A stretch of DNA of 64,000 nucleotides from DAOUBF01 sp034432795 (GTDB taxonomy: Bacteria > Chloroflexota > Anaerolineae > DSLN01), in contig DAOUBF010000005.1 of assembly GCA_034432795.1 (NCBI GenBank), positions 1-64,000 on the forward strand. The letters are read 5' to 3'. Below the pieces are notes generated by a model. That model did no database searches. It worked only from the letters and a program-made list of their open reading frames with translations, and was not told where the DNA came from. Position 1 is the stretch's first letter. Each line of letters starts with the position of its first letter. Below, one piece after another: positions 35,352-42,610 of this stretch. The translations under genes were made by a program, and so were the position numbers.

Positions 35352-36149
35352 CTAATTTCCTGTAAACTGCGGCGGGCGCTTCTCCAGGAAGGCGGTCACG
35401 CCCTCTTCATGGTCATGCGTGCGGCTGGCGATCTCCTGGAGGAAGGCCTCGTACTCCAGTGCCTCCTCCAGCGTCATTGTCCAGGCGCGGTTCATGGCCC
35501 GCTTGGTCAGGCCGATGGCCCGCGTGGGGGCCTTCGCCAGGGCCAGGGCCAGTTCGCGCGTCGCCGTCATCAGTTCCCCGGCAGGCACGACGCGGTTGAC
35601 CAGCCCCAGCGCCAGGGCCTCCTCCGCCTTGACGCGCTGGGCGGTTGCCGCCATCTCAAAGGCTTTGGCCGTCCCCACCAGGCGGGGCAGGAACCAGGTG
35701 GAGCCGGAGTCGGGGATCAGCCCGACGTTGACGAACACCTCAATGAAGCTGGCCTGATCCGAAGCGATGCGCAGGTCGCAGGCCAGGGCGACCGAGCAAC
35801 CGGCGCCGGCGGCGACGCCGTTGATCGCGCCGATAATGGGCTTCTCCAGCATGCGCATCTTGAGGATAAGGGGGTTATACCCCTGGCGCAGGTGCTCGCC
35901 GATGGAGGGGGCTTCGGGGTGATCGCGCCGCGCCTTCACCTCGTCCAGGTCCTGGCCAGAGGAGAAGGCCCGCCCTGCGCCGGTGAGAACCAGGCAACGC
36001 ACGCCCTCATCGCGCTCCGCTGCCTTAAGCGCCGCTGTCGTCTCGGCGATCATCTGGTCGTTGAAGGCGTTGAGCACTTCAGGCCGGTTCAGGGTGATCG
36101 TTGCCACCCCATCGGCGACCTCATAGAGGATGGTCTGGTAATCGGGCAT
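35352..36149 (-). CDS. paaG: Enoyl-CoA hydratase/isomerase, PaaG-type
   Basis: A 265-residue crotonase-fold enzyme. The oxyanion segments GAGRAFSSGQDLDEV and GVAAGAGCSVALACD are present, and NVGLIPDSGSTWFLPRLVG is the signature of PaaG, which isomerises ring-epoxide CoA to the oxepin. It is the first gene of the paaG-paaA-paaH transcription unit; AAGGAG lies four bases before the ATG. Confidence 0.88.
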   Translation of the reverse strand: MPDYQTILYEVADGVATITLNRPEVLNAFNDQMIAETTAALKAAERDEGVRCLVLTGAGRAFSSGQDLDEVKARRDHPEAPSIGEHLRQGYNPLILKMRMLEKPIIGAINGVAAGAGCSVALACDLRIASDQASFIEVFVNVGLIPDSGSTWFLPRLVGTAKAFEMAATAQRVKAEEALALGLVNRVVPAGELMTATRELALALAKAPTRAIGLTKRAMNRAWTMTLEEALEYEAFLQEIASRTHDHEEGVTAFLEKRPPQFTGN

Positions 36150-36170
36150 GGGTCTCCTTTCACCGGTCTA

Positions 36171-36200
36171 ATCCTATCACATTTGTCGCTTTTAAGCCAA
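36171..36200 (-). promoter_or_regulatory. Probable promoter of the paa-type operon with a TGACATTTGTC-like box
   Basis: On the minus strand TTGGCT (36200-36195), an 18-bp spacer and TAGGAT (36176-36171). The spacer contains ATCACATTTGTCGC (36176-36189, plus strand), close to the box found upstream of both respiratory operons. Confidence 0.45.
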
Positions 36201-36215
36201 TGTGCCCGATCCGAC

Positions 36216-36397
36216 GGGGCATTTCAATTCCAGGGCAACCGTCGTCCACCGGGGATGGGCGCAATTTATTGCGCCCAACTCTCTCTCTGCCCCTCCCCCT
36301 GGATGAGGGAGGGAACAGTGGAACTCCCTCCCCCTTTGGGGGGGAGTTGGGGTGAGGGGGCCCCGCCGGCCATCTGCCTTGAATCTGACATACACCC
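36216..36397. mobile_element. MITE-like composite repeat, copy 3 (inverted)
   Basis: Starts GGGGCATTTCAATTCCAGG and ends GAATCTGACATACACCC, the reverse orientation of copies 1 and 2, with C/G palindromes and an ATTTATTGCGCCC segment inside. Confidence 0.65.
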
Positions 36398-36423
36398 GCC
36401 AAATGGCACATGGAAATAGGATA

Positions 36424-36503
36424 GATGTCATCGTAAAAGATGATATTTGTCCCTTTTATCACAATCAATCCCCCTTTATACTTCGTTTGATCGGACTATC
36501 CGA
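36424..36503 (+). promoter_or_regulatory. Promoter/operator module of the molybdoenzyme operon
   Basis: In order: an inverted repeat ATGTCATC/GATGATAT (36425-36446), TTTGTCCC and TATCACAATCA, a -10 TATACT (36477-36482), and the palindrome TCGGA-CTA-TCCGA (36491-36503) at the predicted start of transcription. The last 65 bp align without gaps to 42426-42490 upstream of nosZ. The -35 is poor, so an activator is likely. The TCGGA palindrome is placed like a repressor site. Confidence 0.75.
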
Positions 36504-36574
36504 TAAGCCATTCTTGTCACTGTGAGCGCAGCGAGAAATCCCTTAACCAACGTCAGGTCGGAGAGGAGAAATCT

Positions 36575-37324
36575 ATGACTACCGTCTTAGAACGAGAGGA
36601 CATCCTCCTGCGGATGCAGGAAGAGTTGAAGCGCGCGTTGACAAAACCGAGGGAGCAACGCCGCTGGGTGATGGTGATTGACCTGCGCAAGTGCGTGGGC
36701 TGCTCGGCCTGTACCATCGCCTGTATCGCCGAGAACAAGCTGCCGCCCGGCGTCGTCTATCGCCCGGTCATGGACGAGGAGATCGGCGTCTTCCCCAATG
36801 TCAGCCGCCGCTTCCTGCCCCGCCCCTGTATGCAGTGCGACAACCCCCCCTGCGTACCGGTCTGCCCGGTGAGCGCCACCTATAAGAATGCCGATGGGGT
36901 GGTGGTGATTGACTACGATGAGTGCATTGGCTGCCGCTACTGTATCACCGCCTGCCCTTACGCGGCCCGCACCTTTGATTTCGGTAATACCTACACGCAG
37001 GGCACACCGGTGGCCGAGGGGCTGATCGTCGGGCGCGAGCGGGCCGATGACTACGAGCGTGTCCCCAGCTTTGAGTATGGTAAGGAGTGGCCGCGTGAGC
37101 ACGAGACCTCCCCGATTGGCAACACGCGCAAGTGCCAGTTCTGTCTGCACCGGCTGAACGTGGGGATGCTGCCCGCCTGCGTGACGACCTGCATTGGCCG
37201 GGCCACCTATTTCGGCGACGCCAACGACCCCGATAGCCTTGTCTCCGAGTTGATCAGCCGCTCCAACGTGATGCGGCTGAAAGAGGAACTGGGCACTCAG
37301 CCGCGCGTGTACTACTTGCTGTAG
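36575..37324 (+). CDS. Four-cluster ferredoxin subunit of a molybdopterin oxidoreductase (TtrB/PsrB-like)
   Basis: A 249-residue electron-transfer subunit. Four cysteine groups are visible: CVGCSACTIAC, CMQCDNPPCVPVCPVSA, CIGCRYCITACPYAAR and CQFCLHRLN...ACVTTCIG, enough for four [4Fe-4S] clusters linking the membrane quinol subunit to the catalytic subunit. No signal sequence is seen; a long N-terminal helix precedes cluster 1, so it would ride out with the Tat-exported catalytic subunit. First gene of the operon. Confidence 0.92.
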   Translation: MTTVLEREDILLRMQEELKRALTKPREQRRWVMVIDLRKCVGCSACTIACIAENKLPPGVVYRPVMDEEIGVFPNVSRRFLPRPCMQCDNPPCVPVCPVSATYKNADGVVVIDYDECIGCRYCITACPYAARTFDFGNTYTQGTPVAEGLIVGRERADDYERVPSFEYGKEWPREHETSPIGNTRKCQFCLHRLNVGMLPACVTTCIGRATYFGDANDPDSLVSELISRSNVMRLKEELGTQPRVYYLL

Positions 37325-37333
37325 GAGGTCACC

Positions 37334-38497
37334 ATGAAACTCTTGCGCACTATCCTTTGGGTTCTCATTGCTCTGAGCCTGATCGTCGGGGCCTGGGGCC
37401 TGTATGACCGGCTGGTCAACGGCCATGAGAACGCGGCCTATGGCAGCTACGTCGTCTGGGGGCTGTGGGTGGCCATGTATCTGTTCCTGGCCGGGACCGC
37501 TGCCGGGACGTTCTTCTTCGCCACATTGGACTATCTGTTCCGCGTCAGGCTATTTCAGGGTACCGGGCGGCTGGCCCTGTTCGCCACGCTGATCACCCTG
37601 GGCGCGGGGCTGTTGCACATCTGGTTTGACCAGGGGCACATGGAGCGCATCTGGAAGGTGTACACGCGCCCTAACCCCCAGTCTGTCATGGCCCAGATGG
37701 TCTGGGGCTACACCCTATTCGGCCTGCTGACGGCGGTAATGCTGGTCATCGCGTTGCGTGCAGGACGCCAGGGGGGTGAGGCGGCCAGGGCACGCCGCTG
37801 GCTGGCATTCCTCTCGGTCCTGGGGCTGCCCCTGACGCTGTTCCTCTCCGGCGGCGTGGGTGCGCTGCTGGGCGTGGAGATCTCGCGGCCTTTCTGGCAT
37901 GTCGGCCTGTTCCCGGTGCAGTTCCCCGTGTTCTCGCTGGCCTCCGGCGCCGCCCTCATGCTCCTGATCATCAGCCTGTTCGGCGACGCCCATAACCCGC
38001 AGCAGGCCCAACAGCTCCGGGTGTTGGCTATAGCGACCATTGTCCTGCAAGTGGTCAAGCTCTACTTCCTGTGGGCGGACTACTCGCAGAGCCTGTATGG
38101 TGGGCTGCCCCAGAACGTGGCCGCGATCAACGCCGTCCTCTTTGGCCCCTATTGGTGGGCCTTCTGGATTTTGCAGATTCTGCTAGGCAGCCTGGTGCCT
38201 ATGTTTATCCTGGTTCTGCCGGGTGTGACGCGGCGGCCTGTCTGGACCGGGGTGGCCGGGGCGCTGATCCTGTTCGGCTTCGCCGTGGCCCGCGCCAACA
38301 TTGTCTTCCCGGCACTGACGGTGCCGGAGATTGAGGCCCTGCAACAGGCCTTCTCCGACCCGCGTCTGCAGTTCGCCTACTTCCCCAGCCCAGTGGAGTG
38401 GGCCTTGTCTATCGGTATCCTCGGCGCTGCCGCAGCCGCCTTCCTGCTGGGGTGTACGTGGCTGCGGCTGTCTGTGGTACAACAGGAGGTGGCATAA
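37334..38497 (+). CDS. NrfD/PsrC-type membrane quinol subunit
   Basis: A 387-residue protein with about nine to ten TM helices (YVVWGLWVAMYLFLAGTAAG onward). It would exchange electrons between the quinone pool and the ferredoxin subunit. It starts 9 bp after the ferredoxin subunit gene and stops one base before the catalytic subunit ATG. Confidence 0.9.
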   Translation: MKLLRTILWVLIALSLIVGAWGLYDRLVNGHENAAYGSYVVWGLWVAMYLFLAGTAAGTFFFATLDYLFRVRLFQGTGRLALFATLITLGAGLLHIWFDQGHMERIWKVYTRPNPQSVMAQMVWGYTLFGLLTAVMLVIALRAGRQGGEAARARRWLAFLSVLGLPLTLFLSGGVGALLGVEISRPFWHVGLFPVQFPVFSLASGAALMLLIISLFGDAHNPQQAQQLRVLAIATIVLQVVKLYFLWADYSQSLYGGLPQNVAAINAVLFGPYWWAFWILQILLGSLVPMFILVLPGVTRRPVWTGVAGALILFGFAVARANIVFPALTVPEIEALQQAFSDPRLQFAYFPSPVEWALSIGILGAAAAAFLLGCTWLRLSVVQQEVA

Positions 38498-38498
38498 C

Positions 38499-41400
38499 AT
38501 GCGCGATCCATCCACGACCGTATCTCAACCGGATTCCCGCTGGCCTCAACTGGATTCTGGCGAGATCTCGCGCCGGGACTTCTTGAAGGTCTCGGCTTTC
38601 CTGGGCGGGAGTGCACTGGTCCTGGCCGGGCTGCCCCGCGCAGTCACCTGGGCCGAGGCCCTCTTCCACGAAGGCGAGTTCCACTACCCGCTCGCCGACA
38701 TCCAGAACCAGATCAACACCGTCTGCCTGCAGTGTAACACCATCTGCGGCATCAAGGTCAAGCTCTACGAAGGGGTGGCTGCTAAGATTGACGGCAACCC
38801 ATATGACCCCTGGACGCTCACACCGCATCTGCCCTATAACACGCCGATCCAGGAGACCGCCACTGTGGAGGGCGCGATCTGCCCGAAGGGCCAGGCGGGC
38901 CTGCAAACGGTGTATGACCCCTACCGTATCGTCAAAGTGCTCAAGCGCAAGCCGGGCACGAAGCGCGGCGCGGGCGAGTGGATCACTATCCCCTTTGAGC
39001 AGGCACTGGAGGAGATCGTCAACGGCGGCGATCTGTTCGGCGAGGGCCACGTCCCCGGCCTGAAGGACATCCGTGCCCTGACCGATGCCGAAGTCACAAG
39101 CGCCATGGCCGCCGACGTCAAGGCCATCGTCGGCGAGAAGGACCCGGCTAAAAAGCTGGCCCTGGTGGAGGCCTTCAAGGAGAAGTATAAGGATCATCTT
39201 GACAAGTTGATTGATCCCGACCACCCTGACCTGGGGCCGAAGAACAATCAGTTCGTCTTTGCCTGGGGGCGGCTTAAGGGTGGGCGCAGCGAACTCATCA
39301 GCCGCTTCACCCGCGATGCCATGGGCTCCACCAACGCCCATGGCCACACCACGGTGTGTCAGGGGTCGTTGTACTTCGCCGGCAAGGCCATGAGCGAGCA
39401 GTTCATTGACGGCAAGTGGACTGGCGGCCAGAAGTTCTACTGGCAGGCCGACCTGGCCAACAGCGAGTTCGTCATCTTCGTCGGCGCCAGCCCATTTGAG
39501 GGCAACTATGGTCCGCCCTGGCGTAGCAACAAGATCACTGAGGGCCTGACCGACGGGCGGCTTAAGATCGCCGTCGTGGACCCGCGCCTGTCCAAGACCG
39601 CCGCCAAAGCCTGGAAGTGGCTGCCCATCCAGCCGGGTACGGAAGGCGCCCTGGCGATGGGCCTGATCCGCTGGATCATAGATAACCAGCGCTACGACGG
39701 CCGCTTCCTGGCGAACGCCAACAAGGCGGCGGCCGCCGCCGATAGGGAGAGCACCTGGACCGAGGCCACCTGGCTGGTGAAGATAAACGATCAGGGTGAG
39801 CCGGAGAAATTCCTGCGGGCCAGCGAGATCGGCTTAGCCGAGAAAGAGAAGCGCCCTACCTCCGATGGGAAGGGCGAATACGAGTTTGACTACTTCGTCG
39901 CACTTAAGGATGGTCAGCCGGTCACGGTGGACCCATACGACGACAAGAACCCGGTTGAAGGCGACCTGTTCGTAGACACGACCCTGAACGGTATCCGCGT
40001 CAAGAGCGCGCTGCAACTCATCAAGGAATCGGCCTCCGAGCACACCTTGCAAGAGTGGGCCGACATCTGCGGCCTGTCCGCCCGCGACCTGGAGGAGGTG
40101 GCCGCCGAGTTCACCGCGCATGGCAAGCGCGCCGCCGCCGATATCCACCGCGGTGTGAGCCAGCACACCAATGGCTTCTATAACGTCGTCGCCTGGTACA
40201 CGCTCAACCTACTTATCGGCAACTTTGACTGGAAGGGCGGGATGATTAAGGCAGCGACCTACGACGCAGCGGGCGGCAAGAAGGGCCAACCCTTCCCCAT
40301 CAGCAAGATGACCAACGGCAAGCTGGAACCCTTCGGGCTGAGCATCATTCGCCACGACGCCAAGTACCAGGACTCCACGCTGTACCTGACGACGCCGGAG
40401 GACAAGCGTTATCCCGCGCCACGCAACTGGTATCCGCTCTCCAGCGACATCTATCAGGAGATCGTCCCCTCCATCGGCGATGCCTATCCCTACCCGGTGA
40501 AGGCCCTGTTCTTCTACATGGGTAGCCCGGTGTATGCGCTCCCGGCAGGCCACACCAATATTGAGGTCCTCTCCGACCCCAAGAAGCTGCCCCTGTTCGT
40601 GTGCTGCGACATCACCATCGGCGAGACCTCTATGTACGCCGACTACATCTTCCCCGACCTGAGCTACCTGGAGCGCTGGGAGTTCAACGGCAGCCATCCC
40701 TCGGTACCTTTTAAGGTGCAGCCCATCCGCCAGCCGGCCATCGCGCCGTTGACGGAAGAGGTCACGGTCTTCGGTCAGAAACTGCCCCTCGGCCTGGAGG
40801 CGCTGCTGCTGGGCCTGGCGGAGAAGCTGGGGCTGCCCGGCTTCGGCCCAGGCGGCCTGGGGGAGGGCCGGGATTTCACCCATCCCGACGACCTGTACCT
40901 GCGCATGGTGGCCAATGTGGCCTTCGGCGAGAAAGAGGACGGCTCCGATGCCGTACCTGACGCTGGGCCGGAGGAGGAGCAGGTCTTCCTGGCGGCGCGC
41001 CGTCACCTGCCGCCTTCGGTGTTTGACCCGGCCCGCTGGAAGCGCATCGTAGGCGAGGCGCTCTGGCCTAAGGTGGTCACCGTGCTCAATCGCGGTGGGC
41101 GCTTCCAGGACTACGCCAAAGGCTACAGTGGCGAGCAGGTGGCCAACAAGTATGGCACGCTGATCAACATCTATCAGGAGAAGACGGCCACGACGAAGAG
41201 CGCCATGACGGGCAAGCCACTCAAAGGCTACGCCGCCTACCTGCCGGGGCCGGTTGACGTCACCGGCAAGCCGATTGACGACGCCAAAGAGGGCTACGAC
41301 CTGCGGCTGATCACCTACCGCGAGATTAGCCAGACCAAGAGCCGCACCAGCAGCAACTACTGGCTGTTGGCCCTCCTGCCGGAGAACTTCGTCCTGATGA

Positions 41401-41774
41401 ATCGGACGGATGCGTTGATGCGCGGCCTGAAGAACGGCGACCTGGTTAAGATCATCTCGCCCACCAATCCGGAGGGCCTCTGGGACCTGAAGAATGGCCG
41501 CACCGTGCCCATGGTGGGGAAGGTGAAAGTGACAGAGGGGCTGCGGCCCGGCGTGATCGCTTTCGCCCTGGGGTTCGGCCACTGGGCCTATGGCGGTGTA
41601 GATGTGACCATAGACGGCCAGACAATTAAAGGTGACCTCCGACGCATCCGGGGCATCCATGCCAACGCCGCCATGCGTGTGGACCCCTATCTGAAGAACA
41701 CGACGTTGGTGGACCCGGTGGGCGGGAGCGCGGTGTTTTACGACACGCTGGTCAAAGTCGTGAAAGTCGGATAA
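38499..41774 (+). CDS. Tat-exported molybdopterin oxidoreductase catalytic subunit (TtrA/PsrA-like)
   Basis: A 1091-residue DMSO-reductase-family enzyme. The ATG at 38499 has AGGAGGT eight bases upstream. A Tat motif SRRDFLK (24-30) precedes [4Fe-4S] cysteines C76, C79, C83 and one in GAICPKGQ. Cys287 in NAHGHTTVCQGSLYF is the probable Mo ligand, as in tetrathionate, polysulfide and thiosulfate reductases. Size and the B-C-A gene order match ttrBCA. An inserted acidic helix (about 185-240) is notable. The physiological acceptor is inference. Confidence 0.9.
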   Translation: MRDPSTTVSQPDSRWPQLDSGEISRRDFLKVSAFLGGSALVLAGLPRAVTWAEALFHEGEFHYPLADIQNQINTVCLQCNTICGIKVKLYEGVAAKIDGNPYDPWTLTPHLPYNTPIQETATVEGAICPKGQAGLQTVYDPYRIVKVLKRKPGTKRGAGEWITIPFEQALEEIVNGGDLFGEGHVPGLKDIRALTDAEVTSAMAADVKAIVGEKDPAKKLALVEAFKEKYKDHLDKLIDPDHPDLGPKNNQFVFAWGRLKGGRSELISRFTRDAMGSTNAHGHTTVCQGSLYFAGKAMSEQFIDGKWTGGQKFYWQADLANSEFVIFVGASPFEGNYGPPWRSNKITEGLTDGRLKIAVVDPRLSKTAAKAWKWLPIQPGTEGALAMGLIRWIIDNQRYDGRFLANANKAAAAADRESTWTEATWLVKINDQGEPEKFLRASEIGLAEKEKRPTSDGKGEYEFDYFVALKDGQPVTVDPYDDKNPVEGDLFVDTTLNGIRVKSALQLIKESASEHTLQEWADICGLSARDLEEVAAEFTAHGKRAAADIHRGVSQHTNGFYNVVAWYTLNLLIGNFDWKGGMIKAATYDAAGGKKGQPFPISKMTNGKLEPFGLSIIRHDAKYQDSTLYLTTPEDKRYPAPRNWYPLSSDIYQEIVPSIGDAYPYPVKALFFYMGSPVYALPAGHTNIEVLSDPKKLPLFVCCDITIGETSMYADYIFPDLSYLERWEFNGSHPSVPFKVQPIRQPAIAPLTEEVTVFGQKLPLGLEALLLGLAEKLGLPGFGPGGLGEGRDFTHPDDLYLRMVANVAFGEKEDGSDAVPDAGPEEEQVFLAARRHLPPSVFDPARWKRIVGEALWPKVVTVLNRGGRFQDYAKGYSGEQVANKYGTLINIYQEKTATTKSAMTGKPLKGYAAYLPGPVDVTGKPIDDAKEGYDLRLITYREISQTKSRTSSNYWLLALLPENFVLMNRTDALMRGLKNGDLVKIISPTNPEGLWDLKNGRTVPMVGKVKVTEGLRPGVIAFALGFGHWAYGGVDVTIDGQTIKGDLRRIRGIHANAAMRVDPYLKNTTLVDPVGGSAVFYDTLVKVVKVG

Positions 41775-41781
41775 GATCAAC

Positions 41782-41811
41782 GGGCGGTGGAGGAGATAGC
41801 CTTCACCGCCC
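41782..41811 (+). terminator. Hairpin after the molybdoenzyme operon
   Basis: GGGCGGTG (41782-41789) and CACCGCCC (41804-41811) form an 8-bp stem, followed by ACTCTTATCCC and then the ribosome site of the next gene. It may terminate or attenuate. Confidence 0.5.
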
Positions 41812-41833
41812 ACTCTTATCCCAGGAGGCCATC

Positions 41834-42157
41834 ATGAGCAGGATGCCTCAGCCCTATGAACGCTTTAAGCAAGACCATCCCAACGTCTGGCGCGCCTATG
41901 AGGAGTTGGGTGCGGCTGCTGCTGGAGAAGGTCCGCTTGATCTGAAGACACGCGAACTGATCAAACTGGGTATGGCGGCTGCCACGCGCTCGGAGAGCGC
42001 CGTGCAGTCCCACACTCATCGTGCGCTTGAGGCAGGAGCGACAACCGCAGAGGTTGAACATGCCATCCTGTTGGGTGTGACCACTCTCGGCTTCCCCACG
42101 ATGATGGCAGCCCTCACCTGGGCGCAGGCGGCCATCGCTGCGCACAAAAGCCCGTAG
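41834..42157 (+). CDS. Carboxymuconolactone-decarboxylase/AhpD-fold protein lacking the redox cysteines
   Basis: A 107-residue small helical protein. The HTHRALEAGATTAEVEHAILLG core is typical of the family, but where AhpD-like members have CxxC before the histidine this one reads SESAVQSH, so peroxidase-type chemistry is unlikely. CCCAGGAGG supports the ATG. It lies between the molybdoenzyme and nos operons and may be read from the former. Confidence 0.82.
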   Translation: MSRMPQPYERFKQDHPNVWRAYEELGAAAAGEGPLDLKTRELIKLGMAAATRSESAVQSHTHRALEAGATTAEVEHAILLGVTTLGFPTMMAALTWAQAAIAAHKSP

Positions 42158-42200
42158 GAGCACACAGCCGTAGCAGGGGCACATGGCTGTGTGCTCCTAC
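42154..42200. terminator. Strong hairpin, perfect 16-bp inverted repeat
   Basis: GTAGGAGCACACAGCC (42154-42169) and its exact complement (42185-42200) flank a 15-base loop and overlap the stop codon of the preceding gene. Probable terminator, or a short dispersed palindrome. Confidence 0.65.
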
Positions 42201-42329
42201 AGATCGTCCGCCCAGGTAGACAGCGCAACCTCAAGCAACCGACCCATACGCCTCCAGCCACAGATGTTGATCTGATGGCCTGAATTACGCCGCGCCGTTA
42301 TTCTGAAGATTCACCGGATTGCAGATTCA

Positions 42330-42366
42330 TCCCCCACCCCAGCCCTTCCCCACCCAGGGGAAGGGA
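42330..42366. repeat. C/G-rich palindrome
   Basis: CCCCCACCCCAGCCCTTCCC followed by AGGGGAAGGG in the 450-bp gap before nosZ. The rest of the gap (42201-42329) holds nothing recognisable. Confidence 0.65.
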
Positions 42367-42403
42367 ACAATATTGCCCAAACAGGTCAAAGGTCTCCAAA
42401 ATT

Positions 42404-42490
42404 GGGACAAATGTCACCTTTTGACAGTGACATTCGTCCCTTCTGTCACAATCATCTTCCCTTTATACTCTGATTAATCGGATTATCCGA
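42404..42490 (+). promoter_or_regulatory. Promoter/operator module of the nos operon
   Basis: A large inverted repeat, GGGACAAATGTCAC (42404-42417) and GTGACATTCGTCCC (42427-42440), is followed by CTGTCACAATCA, the -10 TATACT (42464-42469) and the palindrome TCGGA-TTA-TCCGA (42478-42490). From 42426 on it aligns without gaps to the module upstream of the molybdoenzyme operon. Confidence 0.78.
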
Positions 42491-42610
42491 CAGATCACTC
42501 CAAATTTTTACAAATAATCCATAAGGAATTTACCTAATTAGGGCAAATTGCTCCACAACCTGTGTGGGGCTTAAGAAACTCAATATTCAGCAAAAGCGAG
42601 GAGGGATACG

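Noticed and set aside
38331..38498. An upstream extension of the molybdoenzyme catalytic subunit by 56 codons
   Set aside because: It would overlap the NrfD-type gene, and the ATG at 38499 has AGGAGGT and gives a proper Tat signal.
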